Made by a program: the position numbers and the translations under genes
IMG/VR virus record: IMGVR_UViG_3300020474_002475
Location: 1-64,000 of that record
From: a virus
Direction: 5' to 3' (one strand)
DNA length: 64,000 nt
The notes under the pieces: generated by a model
Database searches by the model: none
What the model was told of the DNA's origin: nothing
What the model saw: only the letters and a program-made list of their open reading frames with translations
Shown: positions 16,617 through 24,821 of the stretch, piece after piece
Numbering within the stretch: the stretch's first letter is position 1
Layout of the letters: every line of letters starts with the position of its first letter

Positions 16617-17305
16617 AATTCCTTGGTGATCTTTATAGTATCTGGGGTATTAGGACCATTATCGTGAACGATATACGGAGATTGTTTGATAATAAATTTA
16701 TCTCTTTCAAATGTTATGTCTGCCTTGGCTTCAAGCGTACTAAAGAAAATAGACCTATGTTGATCAACCTTAATCTCTTGTTGATTATCATGTATGTATA
16801 AATATGTCCAATTGCCTTGATCGTCTATATTTTCATACGGTCTCTGATGTGTCAACGTCTCTAAACAATGTATGATATAGTCAGTATATCCAATATATGC
16901 ACCAGAATTTAAGTAGCAATAGTCAGAAAGTTTTGGTTTAGTATTATAAAGATTGGTCGCTTCTGTTTTAGGCCATATATGAGGATCTGCACAAAACAAA
17001 GCTTTGCATTGATGTTTTAGAAAATCTGTAACCATATTGATAGGGTCTTTATAAAAGTTGGTATCGGTAGCGTCTAAAAATAATATATAATCTTTAAGAT
17101 TTTTACAAGACTTAAGATATTCTAAAAGTTTTGGAACTTTATAATAATATAGTTTATCGTACCTTGAACCTTCTATTTCTTTCTTATATCTTAATATATG
17201 AATGTCAGAATTATCAAAATACTTCATAGCATTACTTTGGAATACTGTAGGGTAATTATCGGGGTACTCAAACAAAGTAGAAAGTAAACTTAGATTATTA
17301 GTCAT
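16613..17305 (-). CDS. PLOD-like (collagen-type) glycosyltransferase
   Basis: A 230-residue protein resembling the glycosyltransferase domain of procollagen-lysine hydroxylases (PLOD) and procollagen galactosyltransferases: YILFLDATDTNF supplies the DxxD-like metal site, followed by LFCADPHIWP, CYLNSGAYIGY and DDQGNWTYLYI, then VDQHRSIFFSTL. In animals this family puts sugar on hydroxylysine; giant viruses and phages carry stand-alone copies. It sits in the minus-strand sugar operon opposite the proline-rich virion genes. Family assignment is good; the acceptor is unknown. Confidence 0.8.
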   Translation of the reverse strand: MTNNLSLLSTLFEYPDNYPTVFQSNAMKYFDNSDIHILRYKKEIEGSRYDKLYYYKVPKLLEYLKSCKNLKDYILFLDATDTNFYKDPINMVTDFLKHQCKALFCADPHIWPKTEATNLYNTKPKLSDYCYLNSGAYIGYTDYIIHCLETLTHQRPYENIDDQGNWTYLYIHDNQQEIKVDQHRSIFFSTLEAKADITFERDKFIIKQSPYIVHDNGPNTPDTIKITKEL

Positions 17306-17987
17306 TTTTAATATCCTTCCAGTATTTTAAACATATATTAGGCTTATCGAAGTAAGTATCATAGAATGGTTTTGTTTCTTCATAAAATGGAACACCTAAA
17401 GATTTTTGATCTTCTCTATTGAACCATACTATATTCAAATCTATAGATTTAAAAAATTGTAATAAAACACCAAATCCTGTAAGACAGCTATATATAGGAT
17501 TTGTATTCTTTACACATAAGTTAACATTATAGTTTATGTCAAAATTTTTATCAAATTTAATATATTTATATCTGTCGTCAGGAAACTTCCCGCATCTACG
17601 CATGATAGGTCTATCATTATTGGGTGTATTTTTGTCTATCACTATGGGCATAGATAATTTATCAAAAGGAATATCTACATCTTTATAATTTAATATTAAG
17701 TTTTCATCGATACTTAAACCTAATCTTAAAGCCTCACATCTTGCTCTGCAGGGTCTTGGTTCATCACACCTATGAGCCTGTATATCTAAATCTCCTTTAG
17801 TGTCTAAAAAATCTACTTCATCTATAAAGTTTTGATAAAGTAAAAAGTTTTTTAATCCTGAGAAAACAGAATATCTTTTAGGCAAGGAAAGGTGGATGTA
17901 CTTCTCTCTTTTTTTTAATGAAGAAACAAGAGGTAACAATGCAATAAAATCACCTAATGTGCCTGTATTTTTATGAGTAACTATCAT
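17298..17987 (-). CDS. Putative GT9/heptosyltransferase-like glycosyltransferase
   Basis: A 229-residue protein. The N-terminus THKNTGTLGDFIALLPLVSS matches the glycine-rich first loop of GT9-type (GT-B fold) ADP-heptose transferases, where TLGD starts the acceptor-side Rossmann domain. The rest is short for the family and lacks an obvious second motif, so it may be a minimal or diverged form. A Cys/Arg cluster (RCDEPRPCRARCEALRLG) in the middle is unusual. It overlaps both neighbours in the operon. Confidence 0.5.
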   Translation of the reverse strand: MIVTHKNTGTLGDFIALLPLVSSLKKREKYIHLSLPKRYSVFSGLKNFLLYQNFIDEVDFLDTKGDLDIQAHRCDEPRPCRARCEALRLGLSIDENLILNYKDVDIPFDKLSMPIVIDKNTPNNDRPIMRRCGKFPDDRYKYIKFDKNFDINYNVNLCVKNTNPIYSCLTGFGVLLQFFKSIDLNIVWFNREDQKSLGVPFYEETKPFYDTYFDKPNICLKYWKDIKND

Positions 17988-19243
17988 AGCATTCCGGTAA
18001 TTGGTTCACACCATCCCTTTGATATACTATGGGGCCATACTAACCAGCTTTGTGGCTGTTTTGTGGTATTAAATTCTCTCCATAACTTAATATAACCATC
18101 CGGATCATTTTTGATTCTTTCTATCTCTGCTAAATCGGCGTCTTGTCTAAATACATCTTCATTATTAGAATCTCTAAAAGCAACACACCAAAAATCATAA
18201 TCAGTATCAGGCACTTGACTAAATTGAATATCTATACAGTGTTTGAATATTCTACTTAAAGATTTATCAAAGTCTTCATCAGAAATATTTTTTATATTAT
18301 CAAGATCAGGTATCTTTTTTTCAATCACCGTTTGAGTAATAGACCTATTACCAAAACATAAACCCGCATATTTTTCATAATCTTTTAAAGATCTAGTTTT
18401 ACCAAAACCATATTCTCCAAAATCAATATCTCTTTTTTCTCCATCCATTTCAAATAATTTTCTATTTCTCAAATGACATGCACTGTTCCTTGATCCCCAT
18501 TCTTTATCGTCGTCCCATTGCTTGGTCCTTCCTTTCCTAGTGTACTCATGCCAAACAAGTACCTCATTAGGATGAAATAAGTCATAACCATGAGTGAAAG
18601 CCCTAACTGCTATACTAATTTCTTCTCCATGAAAATAGTAATTAGGATCATGAGGAACTTCTTTGCAGAATTTACCTGTTGTAAAAGCAAAATGGGCGCT
18701 ATAAAATCTAGACGGTAAAGGCTCATCGGAATTATCCCACGAATCATATGAAGCAGGAATAAAAAATACAACTCCCTCTGGAGTAAATCTATCAAAATTC
18801 ATTTTCCAAGGCACATTCACACGGCCTTCAGGATCATTTTCTGGATCAAAACTAGGTATATAAGATGTCAATAAAGGTTTTTTATGTCCTTTCTTCTTAA
18901 TCTTTTTATACATAGACACCAACTTCTTGTCCCAATCTTGTACAAATCTGTGATGGCTATCTAGTTGTAAAGTATATTCTTCATTGTCATACATCTGCTG
19001 AACAGCATGTCTTGCCCAGCATACTCCTTTGCTTTCAGAATAATCAACATCCATAATCTTAAATCTTTTATCATTAATAAATTCATCTAAATTATCCCAC
19101 TCGTCTTCTTTACTATGCTGCCAACATATGCCTACAACCAAGTTTTCTGGCTTTGCTGCTTTACTAATCATATCTTTTAAAGTTGGCAATAATTCTGGAT
19201 CTCTATAGGAAGCTATCTGTATGAATATCTTATTCTTTTTCAT
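17984..19243 (-). CDS. GT60-like GlcNAc transferase (Skp1 GlcNAc-transferase family)
   Basis: A 419-residue protein, first gene of the minus-strand operon. It matches the GlcNAc-transferase family (GT60): FIQIASYRDPELLPTLKDM at the start, GVCWARHAVQQMY, LQLDSHHRF with the DSHH metal motif, and the late YYFHGEEISIAVRAFTHGYD segment. In Dictyostelium the founding enzyme adds GlcNAc to hydroxyproline of Skp1; bacterial and viral members act on unknown acceptors. No good Shine-Dalgarno is visible before the ATG. Family call is firm. Confidence 0.85.
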   Translation of the reverse strand: MKKNKIFIQIASYRDPELLPTLKDMISKAAKPENLVVGICWQHSKEDEWDNLDEFINDKRFKIMDVDYSESKGVCWARHAVQQMYDNEEYTLQLDSHHRFVQDWDKKLVSMYKKIKKKGHKKPLLTSYIPSFDPENDPEGRVNVPWKMNFDRFTPEGVVFFIPASYDSWDNSDEPLPSRFYSAHFAFTTGKFCKEVPHDPNYYFHGEEISIAVRAFTHGYDLFHPNEVLVWHEYTRKGRTKQWDDDKEWGSRNSACHLRNRKLFEMDGEKRDIDFGEYGFGKTRSLKDYEKYAGLCFGNRSITQTVIEKKIPDLDNIKNISDEDFDKSLSRIFKHCIDIQFSQVPDTDYDFWCVAFRDSNNEDVFRQDADLAEIERIKNDPDGYIKLWREFNTTKQPQSWLVWPHSISKGWCEPITGML

Positions 19244-19364
19244 TATTATGTTTCGTTATTGTTGAGTATAAGGAAGTATATTAATCTCGCTGGCCTGCAT
19301 AATATTAATAACCAAATGGGTTGTAGTCAATCTAACAAAATCTTATTTTCTACTGCTTTGTAGC

Positions 19365-19393
19365 TTGACAAGGTTCGTGCTTTAATATACAAT
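19365..19393 (+). promoter_or_regulatory. Consensus sigma-70 promoter of the pilin gene
   Basis: TTGACA at 19365-19370, a 17-bp spacer, and TACAAT at 19388-19393 give a near-perfect housekeeping promoter. The start codon follows at 19444 with GGAGG at 19432-19436, so the leader would be about 45 nt. No other gap in the window has a promoter this close to consensus, which suggests the host polymerase transcribes the pilin gene separately. Confidence 0.75.
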
Positions 19394-19443
19394 ATACAGT
19401 GGAACCCAATAAACTCATTTCCCTTTTCTGTGGAGGAAATACT

Positions 19444-20331
19444 ATGAAAGCTACATCTCGTCAAGGTTTTACTCTCATCGAACTTCTTGTTGTTATTGCA
19501 ATAATCGGCGTACTTGTTGGTCTTTTATTGCCAGCCGTACAACAAGCTCGTGAAGCTGCTCGAAGGTCATCATGTGGAAATAAGCTTAAACAACAGGGTT
19601 TAGCATGTCACAATTATGCAGACAAACACGCCACTCGTGGCGACAACTTCTTGCCTAGTGCATTTGGTGTCAATAACACAGGTGTTGCCGTCAGTACTAA
19701 CCCAATTACCGCCGTTGGTGATGCTGCAGCTGGTGCTAATACTGGTTGGAGTCACATTGTATCAATTCTTCCATATGGTGAAGAAAACAATCTTTACAAT
19801 GCGATCAACGGAGCTGGCAACTACGCTGTTCCAACAGGTGCTAACGCAACAGTAGAAGTTGATTGGCTGATCTGCCCATCATTCGTTGGTGACACAGCTG
19901 GCCAAAGTGTTTACAAGGCCAACGTTGGAACCAGTGATGAAACAGGTGCAAGCGTTACTGCTTCTGGTCCTATCACTGGAAAGACACTTGACGACAATGG
20001 TGGTCTCGGTCTTTTTGCTGATAAAGGATTTGCTTCCTATCGTGATGGTACCAGTAACACTCTCATGATCGTTGAAGAAAATTTCAATGAAAATTACTGG
20101 GAAGGACACACAAACACATCAACGTTTGGTCTTGCAACTGGAGCATCAGTTTCACCAATTCCAGGAACTGTTTCACAGGCTTTCCCAAGTTCACCACATG
20201 CTGGTGGAGTAAATGGTTACTGCCTTGCTGATGGTTCAAGCGGCTTTTTGTCTAACACCATTAGTAAAGCTACTTTACGGGCTTTGTCAACCTGTAATAG
20301 TGGCGATACTGTTGGTAGTGATCGTCCCTAA
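19444..20331 (+). CDS. Planctomycete-type type IV pilin-like protein (DUF1559)
   Basis: A 295-residue secreted pseudopilin. The N-terminus has the prepilin cleavage and methylation site [19 protein letters not shown] followed by [15 protein letters not shown], the signature of DUF1559 proteins that planctomycetes carry in great number. The C-terminus ends with the processing-associated [13 protein letters not shown] motif, with ten rather than nine residues between His and Asp-Gly. The ATG after GGAGG is chosen over an upstream one. Seven of eight arginine codons are CGN and none is AGA, whereas neighbours mostly use AGA, so recent transfer from a host is likely. It may alter the host surface or be carried on the particle. 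Confidence 0.92.
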   Translation: MKATSRQGFTLIELLVVIAIIGVLVGLLLPAVQQAREAARRSSCGNKLKQQGLACHNYADKHATRGDNFLPSAFGVNNTGVAVSTNPITAVGDAAAGANTGWSHIVSILPYGEENNLYNAINGAGNYAVPTGANATVEVDWLICPSFVGDTAGQSVYKANVGTSDETGASVTASGPITGKTLDDNGGLGLFADKGFASYRDGTSNTLMIVEENFNENYWEGHTNTSTFGLATGASVSPIPGTVSQAFPSSPHAGGVNGYCLADGSSGFLSNTISKATLRALSTCNSGDTVGSDRP

Positions 20332-20353
20332 TTATTAGAAAATATAAATAAAA

Positions 20354-20533
20354 ATGGACGAAGTTAAAAATAAGAAGCATAAGATTATTAAAAGAAAAAC
20401 CAAATCTATTAGTAATCCTAGTGAAGAAGAAAAAGAAAAGAAAAAAATAGCTAATAAGGAATTTAAAAAAAACAAAAAAGAAAATATAGAAGATCAAGAA
20501 GATTGGGAATATTGGCAGGAATATTATAAATGA
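20354..20533 (+). CDS. Small Lys/Glu-rich protein
   Basis: A 59-residue, highly charged protein (many Lys-Lys and Glu-Glu pairs) ending in an aromatic acidic tail (DWEYWQEYY). It overlaps the next start by 4 nt (ATGA), which supports it as a real gene. No family recognised. Probably a small nucleic-acid- or protein-binding accessory factor, but that is only a reading of its charge. Confidence 0.6.
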   Translation: MDEVKNKKHKIIKRKTKSISNPSEEEKEKKKIANKEFKKNKKENIEDQEDWEYWQEYYK

Positions 20534-20781
20534 AATATATAGAAGAGTTTGCTCCCGGAGAGTGTTTTTTACATTCGGATAGTTATTATGTAGTTACATC
20601 TGATTTCAATAATAGGCAAAAAAGGCTCTGTATAAATTTACAAACAGGTCAAAATAGATGGATTCCATTTGACAGTGCGGTAGAGAAAATTAGTATATAT
20701 ACGATAGACGATAATGGAAATTTTGCACCCATAAATCCAGAGCCCGCCAATGCTTCTATTAAGAATCAAGACATTTCTTAA
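20530..20781 (+). CDS. Hypothetical small protein
   Basis: An 83-residue protein with a compact beta-rich sequence (ECFLHSDSYYVVTSDF, CINLQTGQNRWIPFDS). No family recognised and no membrane segment. It is translationally coupled to the Lys-rich gene before it by an ATGA overlap and overlaps the following zinc-motif gene by 32 nt in another frame. Confidence 0.65.
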   Translation: MKYIEEFAPGECFLHSDSYYVVTSDFNNRQKRLCINLQTGQNRWIPFDSAVEKISIYTIDDNGNFAPINPEPANASIKNQDIS

Positions 20782-21004
20782 GTCTTTGTTTTTTCATATA
20801 TATTCAGGTTTCCCAAAGGCAACCGTAGAAGAAATACAAGAAAGATATAAAATCTGTACAGAATGCGAGCATTTCGACAGCAAAGAATCTCAATGCAATA
20901 TATGTGGGTGTAATTTATCTAAGAAAAAAGTGTTTCTTAATAAATTAGCTTGGGCAGATCAAAAATGTCCCGATAATAAATGGCACCAAATCATCAGGAG
21001 ATAG
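20750..21004 (+). CDS. Small zinc-ribbon protein
   Basis: An 84-residue protein with a four-cysteine zinc ribbon: CTECEHF, then CNICGCNL, and a final CPDNKW. This pattern occurs in small phage proteins of unknown role. The first 20 residues are hydrophobic with basic residues and may be a membrane-facing helix. The start is uncertain because the long overlap with the previous gene (32 nt) is atypical here. Confidence 0.65.
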   Translation: MLLLRIKTFLKSLFFHIYSGFPKATVEEIQERYKICTECEHFDSKESQCNICGCNLSKKKVFLNKLAWADQKCPDNKWHQIIRR

Positions 21005-21006
21005 TA

Positions 21007-21546
21007 ATGAAAACATTAAATAAAAATAAGATATCGTATGATAAAGTGCATGATATTTTTAACGTAATAGATAATCAGATTAATGGACAACATTTAGGAA
21101 GTAGTGTCATAGTACCAAATATATGCAATATTAAAAGTATTAATTTTAGCAACGGCTTCGCTTCAACATTAGCAAGCCATTATCCTAATGCTTTAAATGG
21201 ATATCAGGTATTATCTAATAATGAAAGAAAATTAGGATATTGTCAAATATTTGCTGTAGGTTCATCTAAAAGCAAAGAATATCAACACAAAGTTTATATT
21301 GCAAACATGATGTGTCAAGTTGGCTTTAACTCTAAAAACAATAGATCAAGAAACTTAAACTATGCTGCTATGGCGACATGTTTAAATAAAATTAATCACT
21401 TTCTTAAAAACCATTTAAACAAAGATCAGCAATGCGAAATTAGAACTCATAAATATTTAGTCAATTACGTTGGCTCAGACAGTAGATTTGTTTCCTATTT
21501 ATTAGAAGACACTTTTGATAATAATATAACTATACATCTTAACTAA
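21007..21546 (+). CDS. Macro domain protein (ADP-ribose binding)
   Basis: A 179-residue protein that fits a stand-alone macro domain: SSVIVPNICN (32-41), the glycine-containing ligand loop FSNGFASTLASHYP (47-60), LGYCQIFAV, and IANMMCQVGFNS followed by LNYAAMATCL. Macro domains bind or hydrolyse ADP-ribose derivatives. Phage versions may recycle ADP-ribose-1''-phosphate from RNA repair or reverse ADP-ribosylation made by host defence. The start after aggag is chosen over one nine codons upstream that overlaps the previous gene. Confidence 0.75.
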   Translation: MKTLNKNKISYDKVHDIFNVIDNQINGQHLGSSVIVPNICNIKSINFSNGFASTLASHYPNALNGYQVLSNNERKLGYCQIFAVGSSKSKEYQHKVYIANMMCQVGFNSKNNRSRNLNYAAMATCLNKINHFLKNHLNKDQQCEIRTHKYLVNYVGSDSRFVSYLLEDTFDNNITIHLN

Positions 21547-21553
21547 TGTAATT

Positions 21554-22213
21554 ATGGACAAGACTAAAGTAATATCCTTTTCTTTGTGGGGCAGTTCTTC
21601 AAAGTATTGCGTGGGTGCAGTTCGTAATGCTGAATTGTCTCAGTCTATCTATCCTGGTTGGAGATGTAGATTTTATATTGCAAATAGCGTTCCAGATATT
21701 TATATTAAAGAATTACAACAGTTTGATAATGTAGACATAGTACAGCGCTTGCAAGAAAGTGGCAGCTGGGAAAGTATGTTCTGGAGGCATGAAACTTGCT
21801 GGGATGAGTCTGTAAGTGTTTCTATATTTAGAGACACTGACTGTAGATTAAACAGTAGAGAAAAATGTGCTGTTGATCAATGGTTGCAAAGCGATAAAAC
21901 TTTTCATATTATGAGAGATCATCCTTTTCACGGATATCATATACTAGGAGGAATGTGGGGATATAAATACAATTCAAAGTATAATTTAAAAGAAGCTTTT
22001 GAGAAATTTAAACCGCAAGATCATTATGGTACTGATTACATTTTCTTTAGAGATATATTATTTCCTTTAATTAAAGATGATAAAATTACGCATGATGAAT
22101 TTTTTGAAAAGAAACCTTTTCCTGTAAAGAGAAATAATAATGAATTTGTTGGAGAAGTCTATGACGAGAAAGATATAAGACACCCTGATCATTATAGGTA
22201 TATTAATCAATGA
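21554..22213 (+). CDS. Glycosyltransferase-like protein of a phage/giant-virus family
   Basis: A 219-residue protein with VISFSLWGSSSKYCVGAVRN at the start, YPGWRCRFYI, the metal motif FRDTDCRLN and the strongly conserved-looking HIMRDHPFHGYHILGGMWG. This arrangement is typical of a small GT-A family found in phages and large DNA viruses. It opens the second sugar block and overlaps the methyltransferase after it by 4 nt. Donor sugar unknown. Confidence 0.75.
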   Translation: MDKTKVISFSLWGSSSKYCVGAVRNAELSQSIYPGWRCRFYIANSVPDIYIKELQQFDNVDIVQRLQESGSWESMFWRHETCWDESVSVSIFRDTDCRLNSREKCAVDQWLQSDKTFHIMRDHPFHGYHILGGMWGYKYNSKYNLKEAFEKFKPQDHYGTDYIFFRDILFPLIKDDKITHDEFFEKKPFPVKRNNNEFVGEVYDEKDIRHPDHYRYINQ

Positions 22214-22791
22214 AAATACAAGAAATACGCACTAGAGATAAAGTTATCCAATATATAAAAACCTTGGATTCACCAAAGATATGTGAAGTTGGCACTAGAA
22301 CTGCTGACTTCTTTTACAAGTGGATGTTTGCAGATAATTGTGAATTAGGTATTATGGTTGATATATGGCAAAATACAGAAGATCCTAATCAAAACGATAA
22401 TAGCTATAGTCAAGCAGAATTAGATAGTCAATATAGGGAAGTGTTTCAAGAAACACTAAAACACCCCAATGCTAGAATCATTAGAGAATTTAGCGATAAA
22501 GCATGTAATTTTTTTCCAGATGAAACCTTTGATTTTGTTTATTTAGATGCTGATCATAGCTACAAAGGATGTTTAAGAGATTTAAGGTGTTGGTATCCTA
22601 AAGTAAAAAAGGGAGGCATTTTGGCAGGTCATGACTATATAGATGCTGAAATGACAATCAGAATGGGACACAGAACGGTTTTTGGTGTGGTACCAGCAGT
22701 GACAGAATTTCTAGAAGAAAAAAATATAGAAAACGAACTAATACATATAACGTCAGAGACCTATGGAACATACTTCATTAGAAGATCATAA
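22210..22791 (+). CDS. Class I SAM-dependent methyltransferase
   Basis: A 193-residue Rossmann methyltransferase. SAM-binding motif I reads ICEVGTRTADFF, the acidic strand end is MVDIW, and the catalytic region FVYLDADHSYKGCLRDLRCW with KKGGILAGHDY matches the Methyltransf_24 type. This type often O-methylates sugars. It lies between two glycosyltransferases with overlapping ends, so glycan methylation is the likely job. Confidence 0.85.
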   Translation: MKIQEIRTRDKVIQYIKTLDSPKICEVGTRTADFFYKWMFADNCELGIMVDIWQNTEDPNQNDNSYSQAELDSQYREVFQETLKHPNARIIREFSDKACNFFPDETFDFVYLDADHSYKGCLRDLRCWYPKVKKGGILAGHDYIDAEMTIRMGHRTVFGVVPAVTEFLEEKNIENELIHITSETYGTYFIRRS

Positions 22792-23458
22792 AATATTTTG
22801 TATATGGTCTGGTAATAATCAAATGTCGGATAATAGAAAAAGATGTTTGCAGTCTTTAGAAGAGAGTGCCGACTGTGAAGTTATATTAGTAACTCCTAAT
22901 AATTTAGATACTTATATTCTAAAAAATAATCCATTACATCCAGCTTATGAATACTTAAGTCTTACACATAAAGCGGATTATCTAAGAGCATATTTGATGT
23001 ATCATCATGGAGGAGGATATAGCGATATAAAGCTTAATAATAATTCATGGGAAAAATATTTTTCTGATTTAAATCAAAGCGATAAACAGTTCAGTGGCTA
23101 TGCAGAGGTTAGACCAGAACACGTAGCATCTAATTATGACTTCGTTAAAAGAGATTTCCATAAATTACCAGGAGTTGTACACTTTGTATTTAAAAAAAAT
23201 ACATCTTTAGCAAAATCTTGGCTAGAGCAAGTAGACAAAATACTAGATATTAAATACGAATTATTAAAAAAATATCCCGGAGACTATCATCCTAGAGCAG
23301 TATATGGAGGCGCATTCGGTACAAGTCTTTTTAAAGGCGCTAAGTATCCGCTAGGATGGAATGAAATTCTGGCTATGATTTTTCACGAATTGTGTTATCA
23401 TAATTCTAATATTTATTCTTTAAGTATGCACTATCCAAATACTCATAACTATAGATAA
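22763..23458 (+). CDS. GT32-like capsular polysaccharide glycosyltransferase
   Basis: A 231-residue protein with the OCH1/capsular-synthesis pattern: IFCIWSGNNQM at the start, THKADYLRAYLMYHHGGGYS where the A-D-x-x-R and GG-Y residues shape the nucleotide-sugar site, and a DIK in place of the usual DxD. The Asp-Ile-Lys substitution for DxD is a noticeable change and may alter metal use. The coding start overlaps the methyltransferase by 29 nt. Confidence 0.75.
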   Translation: MEHTSLEDHKIFCIWSGNNQMSDNRKRCLQSLEESADCEVILVTPNNLDTYILKNNPLHPAYEYLSLTHKADYLRAYLMYHHGGGYSDIKLNNNSWEKYFSDLNQSDKQFSGYAEVRPEHVASNYDFVKRDFHKLPGVVHFVFKKNTSLAKSWLEQVDKILDIKYELLKKYPGDYHPRAVYGGAFGTSLFKGAKYPLGWNEILAMIFHELCYHNSNIYSLSMHYPNTHNYR

Positions 23459-23459
23459 A

Positions 23460-24119
23460 ATGAATAAACTATCATTCTGCATTACGTCATATTATAAAGA
23501 TATTCACTACTTACAAAGTTTGTTAGATAAATTAATAAATCAAACATGCGCACCGCATGAAATCATTATATATTGCAGTGGTGTTAGGGGTATTGATATT
23601 CCCAGTAGTATTGCTATTAATAACATTACAGTACCCATGAGAACAATTATTGACCAAAGTCCTCAATTACAAACCGTAGCCAGAAACATTTGTGCTGATG
23701 CCGCTCACGGTAATATTGTTACTTTTTTTGATATCGACGATATACCCCATCCACAAAAAATAGAAGCAACTCTGAAATATATCGGAGACTATGACTTTTT
23801 AGTTCATTCTTATAAAAAAGATAAAAATGAATTCGATACAATAGATGTTGATAATATTAAATACAATGATAAAGTCAGAGCTAATCCTAATCCGATAACG
23901 ACTAATTTACAGGTTCTTCCTGAAAGACCTATCCATCACGGTCATTTAACTGTAAAAAAATCATTGTTTTCAAATATTAGATACGATGAAAACTTTTATT
24001 TTACTAATTCTTTAGGGCAAAAATTTTGCAATGGAGAAGATGGTAAATTTTGTCAAGATCTTGTTAATAGTAATTACAAGGGTATTTTTCTAGATGAACC
24101 TCTAATTATATATACATAA
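23460..24119 (+). CDS. GT2 family glycosyltransferase
   Basis: A 219-residue GT-A enzyme: FCITSYYKDIHYLQSLLDKL at the start, QTVARNICADAAHGNIVTFF, and the DxD metal site as FDIDDIPHP near residue 97. The late NGEDGKFCQDLV segment resembles the catalytic-base region of the family. It begins 1 nt after the preceding stop. Probably adds one sugar of the phage glycan. Confidence 0.88.
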   Translation: MNKLSFCITSYYKDIHYLQSLLDKLINQTCAPHEIIIYCSGVRGIDIPSSIAINNITVPMRTIIDQSPQLQTVARNICADAAHGNIVTFFDIDDIPHPQKIEATLKYIGDYDFLVHSYKKDKNEFDTIDVDNIKYNDKVRANPNPITTNLQVLPERPIHHGHLTVKKSLFSNIRYDENFYFTNSLGQKFCNGEDGKFCQDLVNSNYKGIFLDEPLIIYT

Positions 24120-24122
24120 ATT

Positions 24123-24800
24123 ATGGAAACAGTTTTTATACATCATCATCTTGGTCTTGGAGATCATATTATATGTAATGGTCTCGTGAGAGAGTTTGCT
24201 AAAAGTTATAATATTAATCTTTTTTGTAAAAGCAAAAATATGTATAATGTTTCTGTTATGTTTGCAGACGTAAAGAATATTTCTATAATTGGCGTATCTA
24301 AAGACGATGATGTAACCAATTTTATTTCACAGTTAGCAAAAACACAAAGTGAAAAATATATTAAGTTAGGTATTGCTTTAAATTCTAATTTTGACTATAA
24401 TAGGATTGACTGCTGCTGGGATGAAATATTTTACGAACAAACTAAGTTACCATTTGATTTATCATGGTCCAACTTTTCCTATAAAAAACCTTTATCTCAA
24501 CAACCTATCCCAGATACGCCTTATGCTTTTATTTGTGACAAAGGATCAGATGGTATCAACGGAATAGATTATAATTTTGTAGATAGTGACCTTAAGAAAA
24601 TTTATAGCAATCAAGGATACTTTTTTGATAATTTAGAATTAATCCAAAACGCCAGTGAAATACACACAATTAATTCTTCTTACATACATCTTATAGACAG
24701 AATAAACAATCTTAATTGTGACAATCTTTTTTATCACAAAAATTTTGTTAAAAAACCATATAGTAATTTTACTATAAGAAAAAAATGGAAAATATTATGA
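24123..24800 (+). CDS. GT9-like glycosyltransferase, putative
   Basis: A 225-residue protein whose N-terminus HHHLGLGDHIICNGLVREFA has the GLGD glycine loop of GT-B/GT9 enzymes. Later, NASEIHTINSSYIHLIDR resembles the conserved donor-side segment of GT9-like and related proteins. It is short, as is the related gene on the minus strand. Likely sugar transferase, but the donor cannot be named. Confidence 0.6.
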   Translation: METVFIHHHLGLGDHIICNGLVREFAKSYNINLFCKSKNMYNVSVMFADVKNISIIGVSKDDDVTNFISQLAKTQSEKYIKLGIALNSNFDYNRIDCCWDEIFYEQTKLPFDLSWSNFSYKKPLSQQPIPDTPYAFICDKGSDGINGIDYNFVDSDLKKIYSNQGYFFDNLELIQNASEIHTINSSYIHLIDRINNLNCDNLFYHKNFVKKPYSNFTIRKKWKIL

Positions 24801-24821
24801 GAATCTATATCGGGAGGAAAT

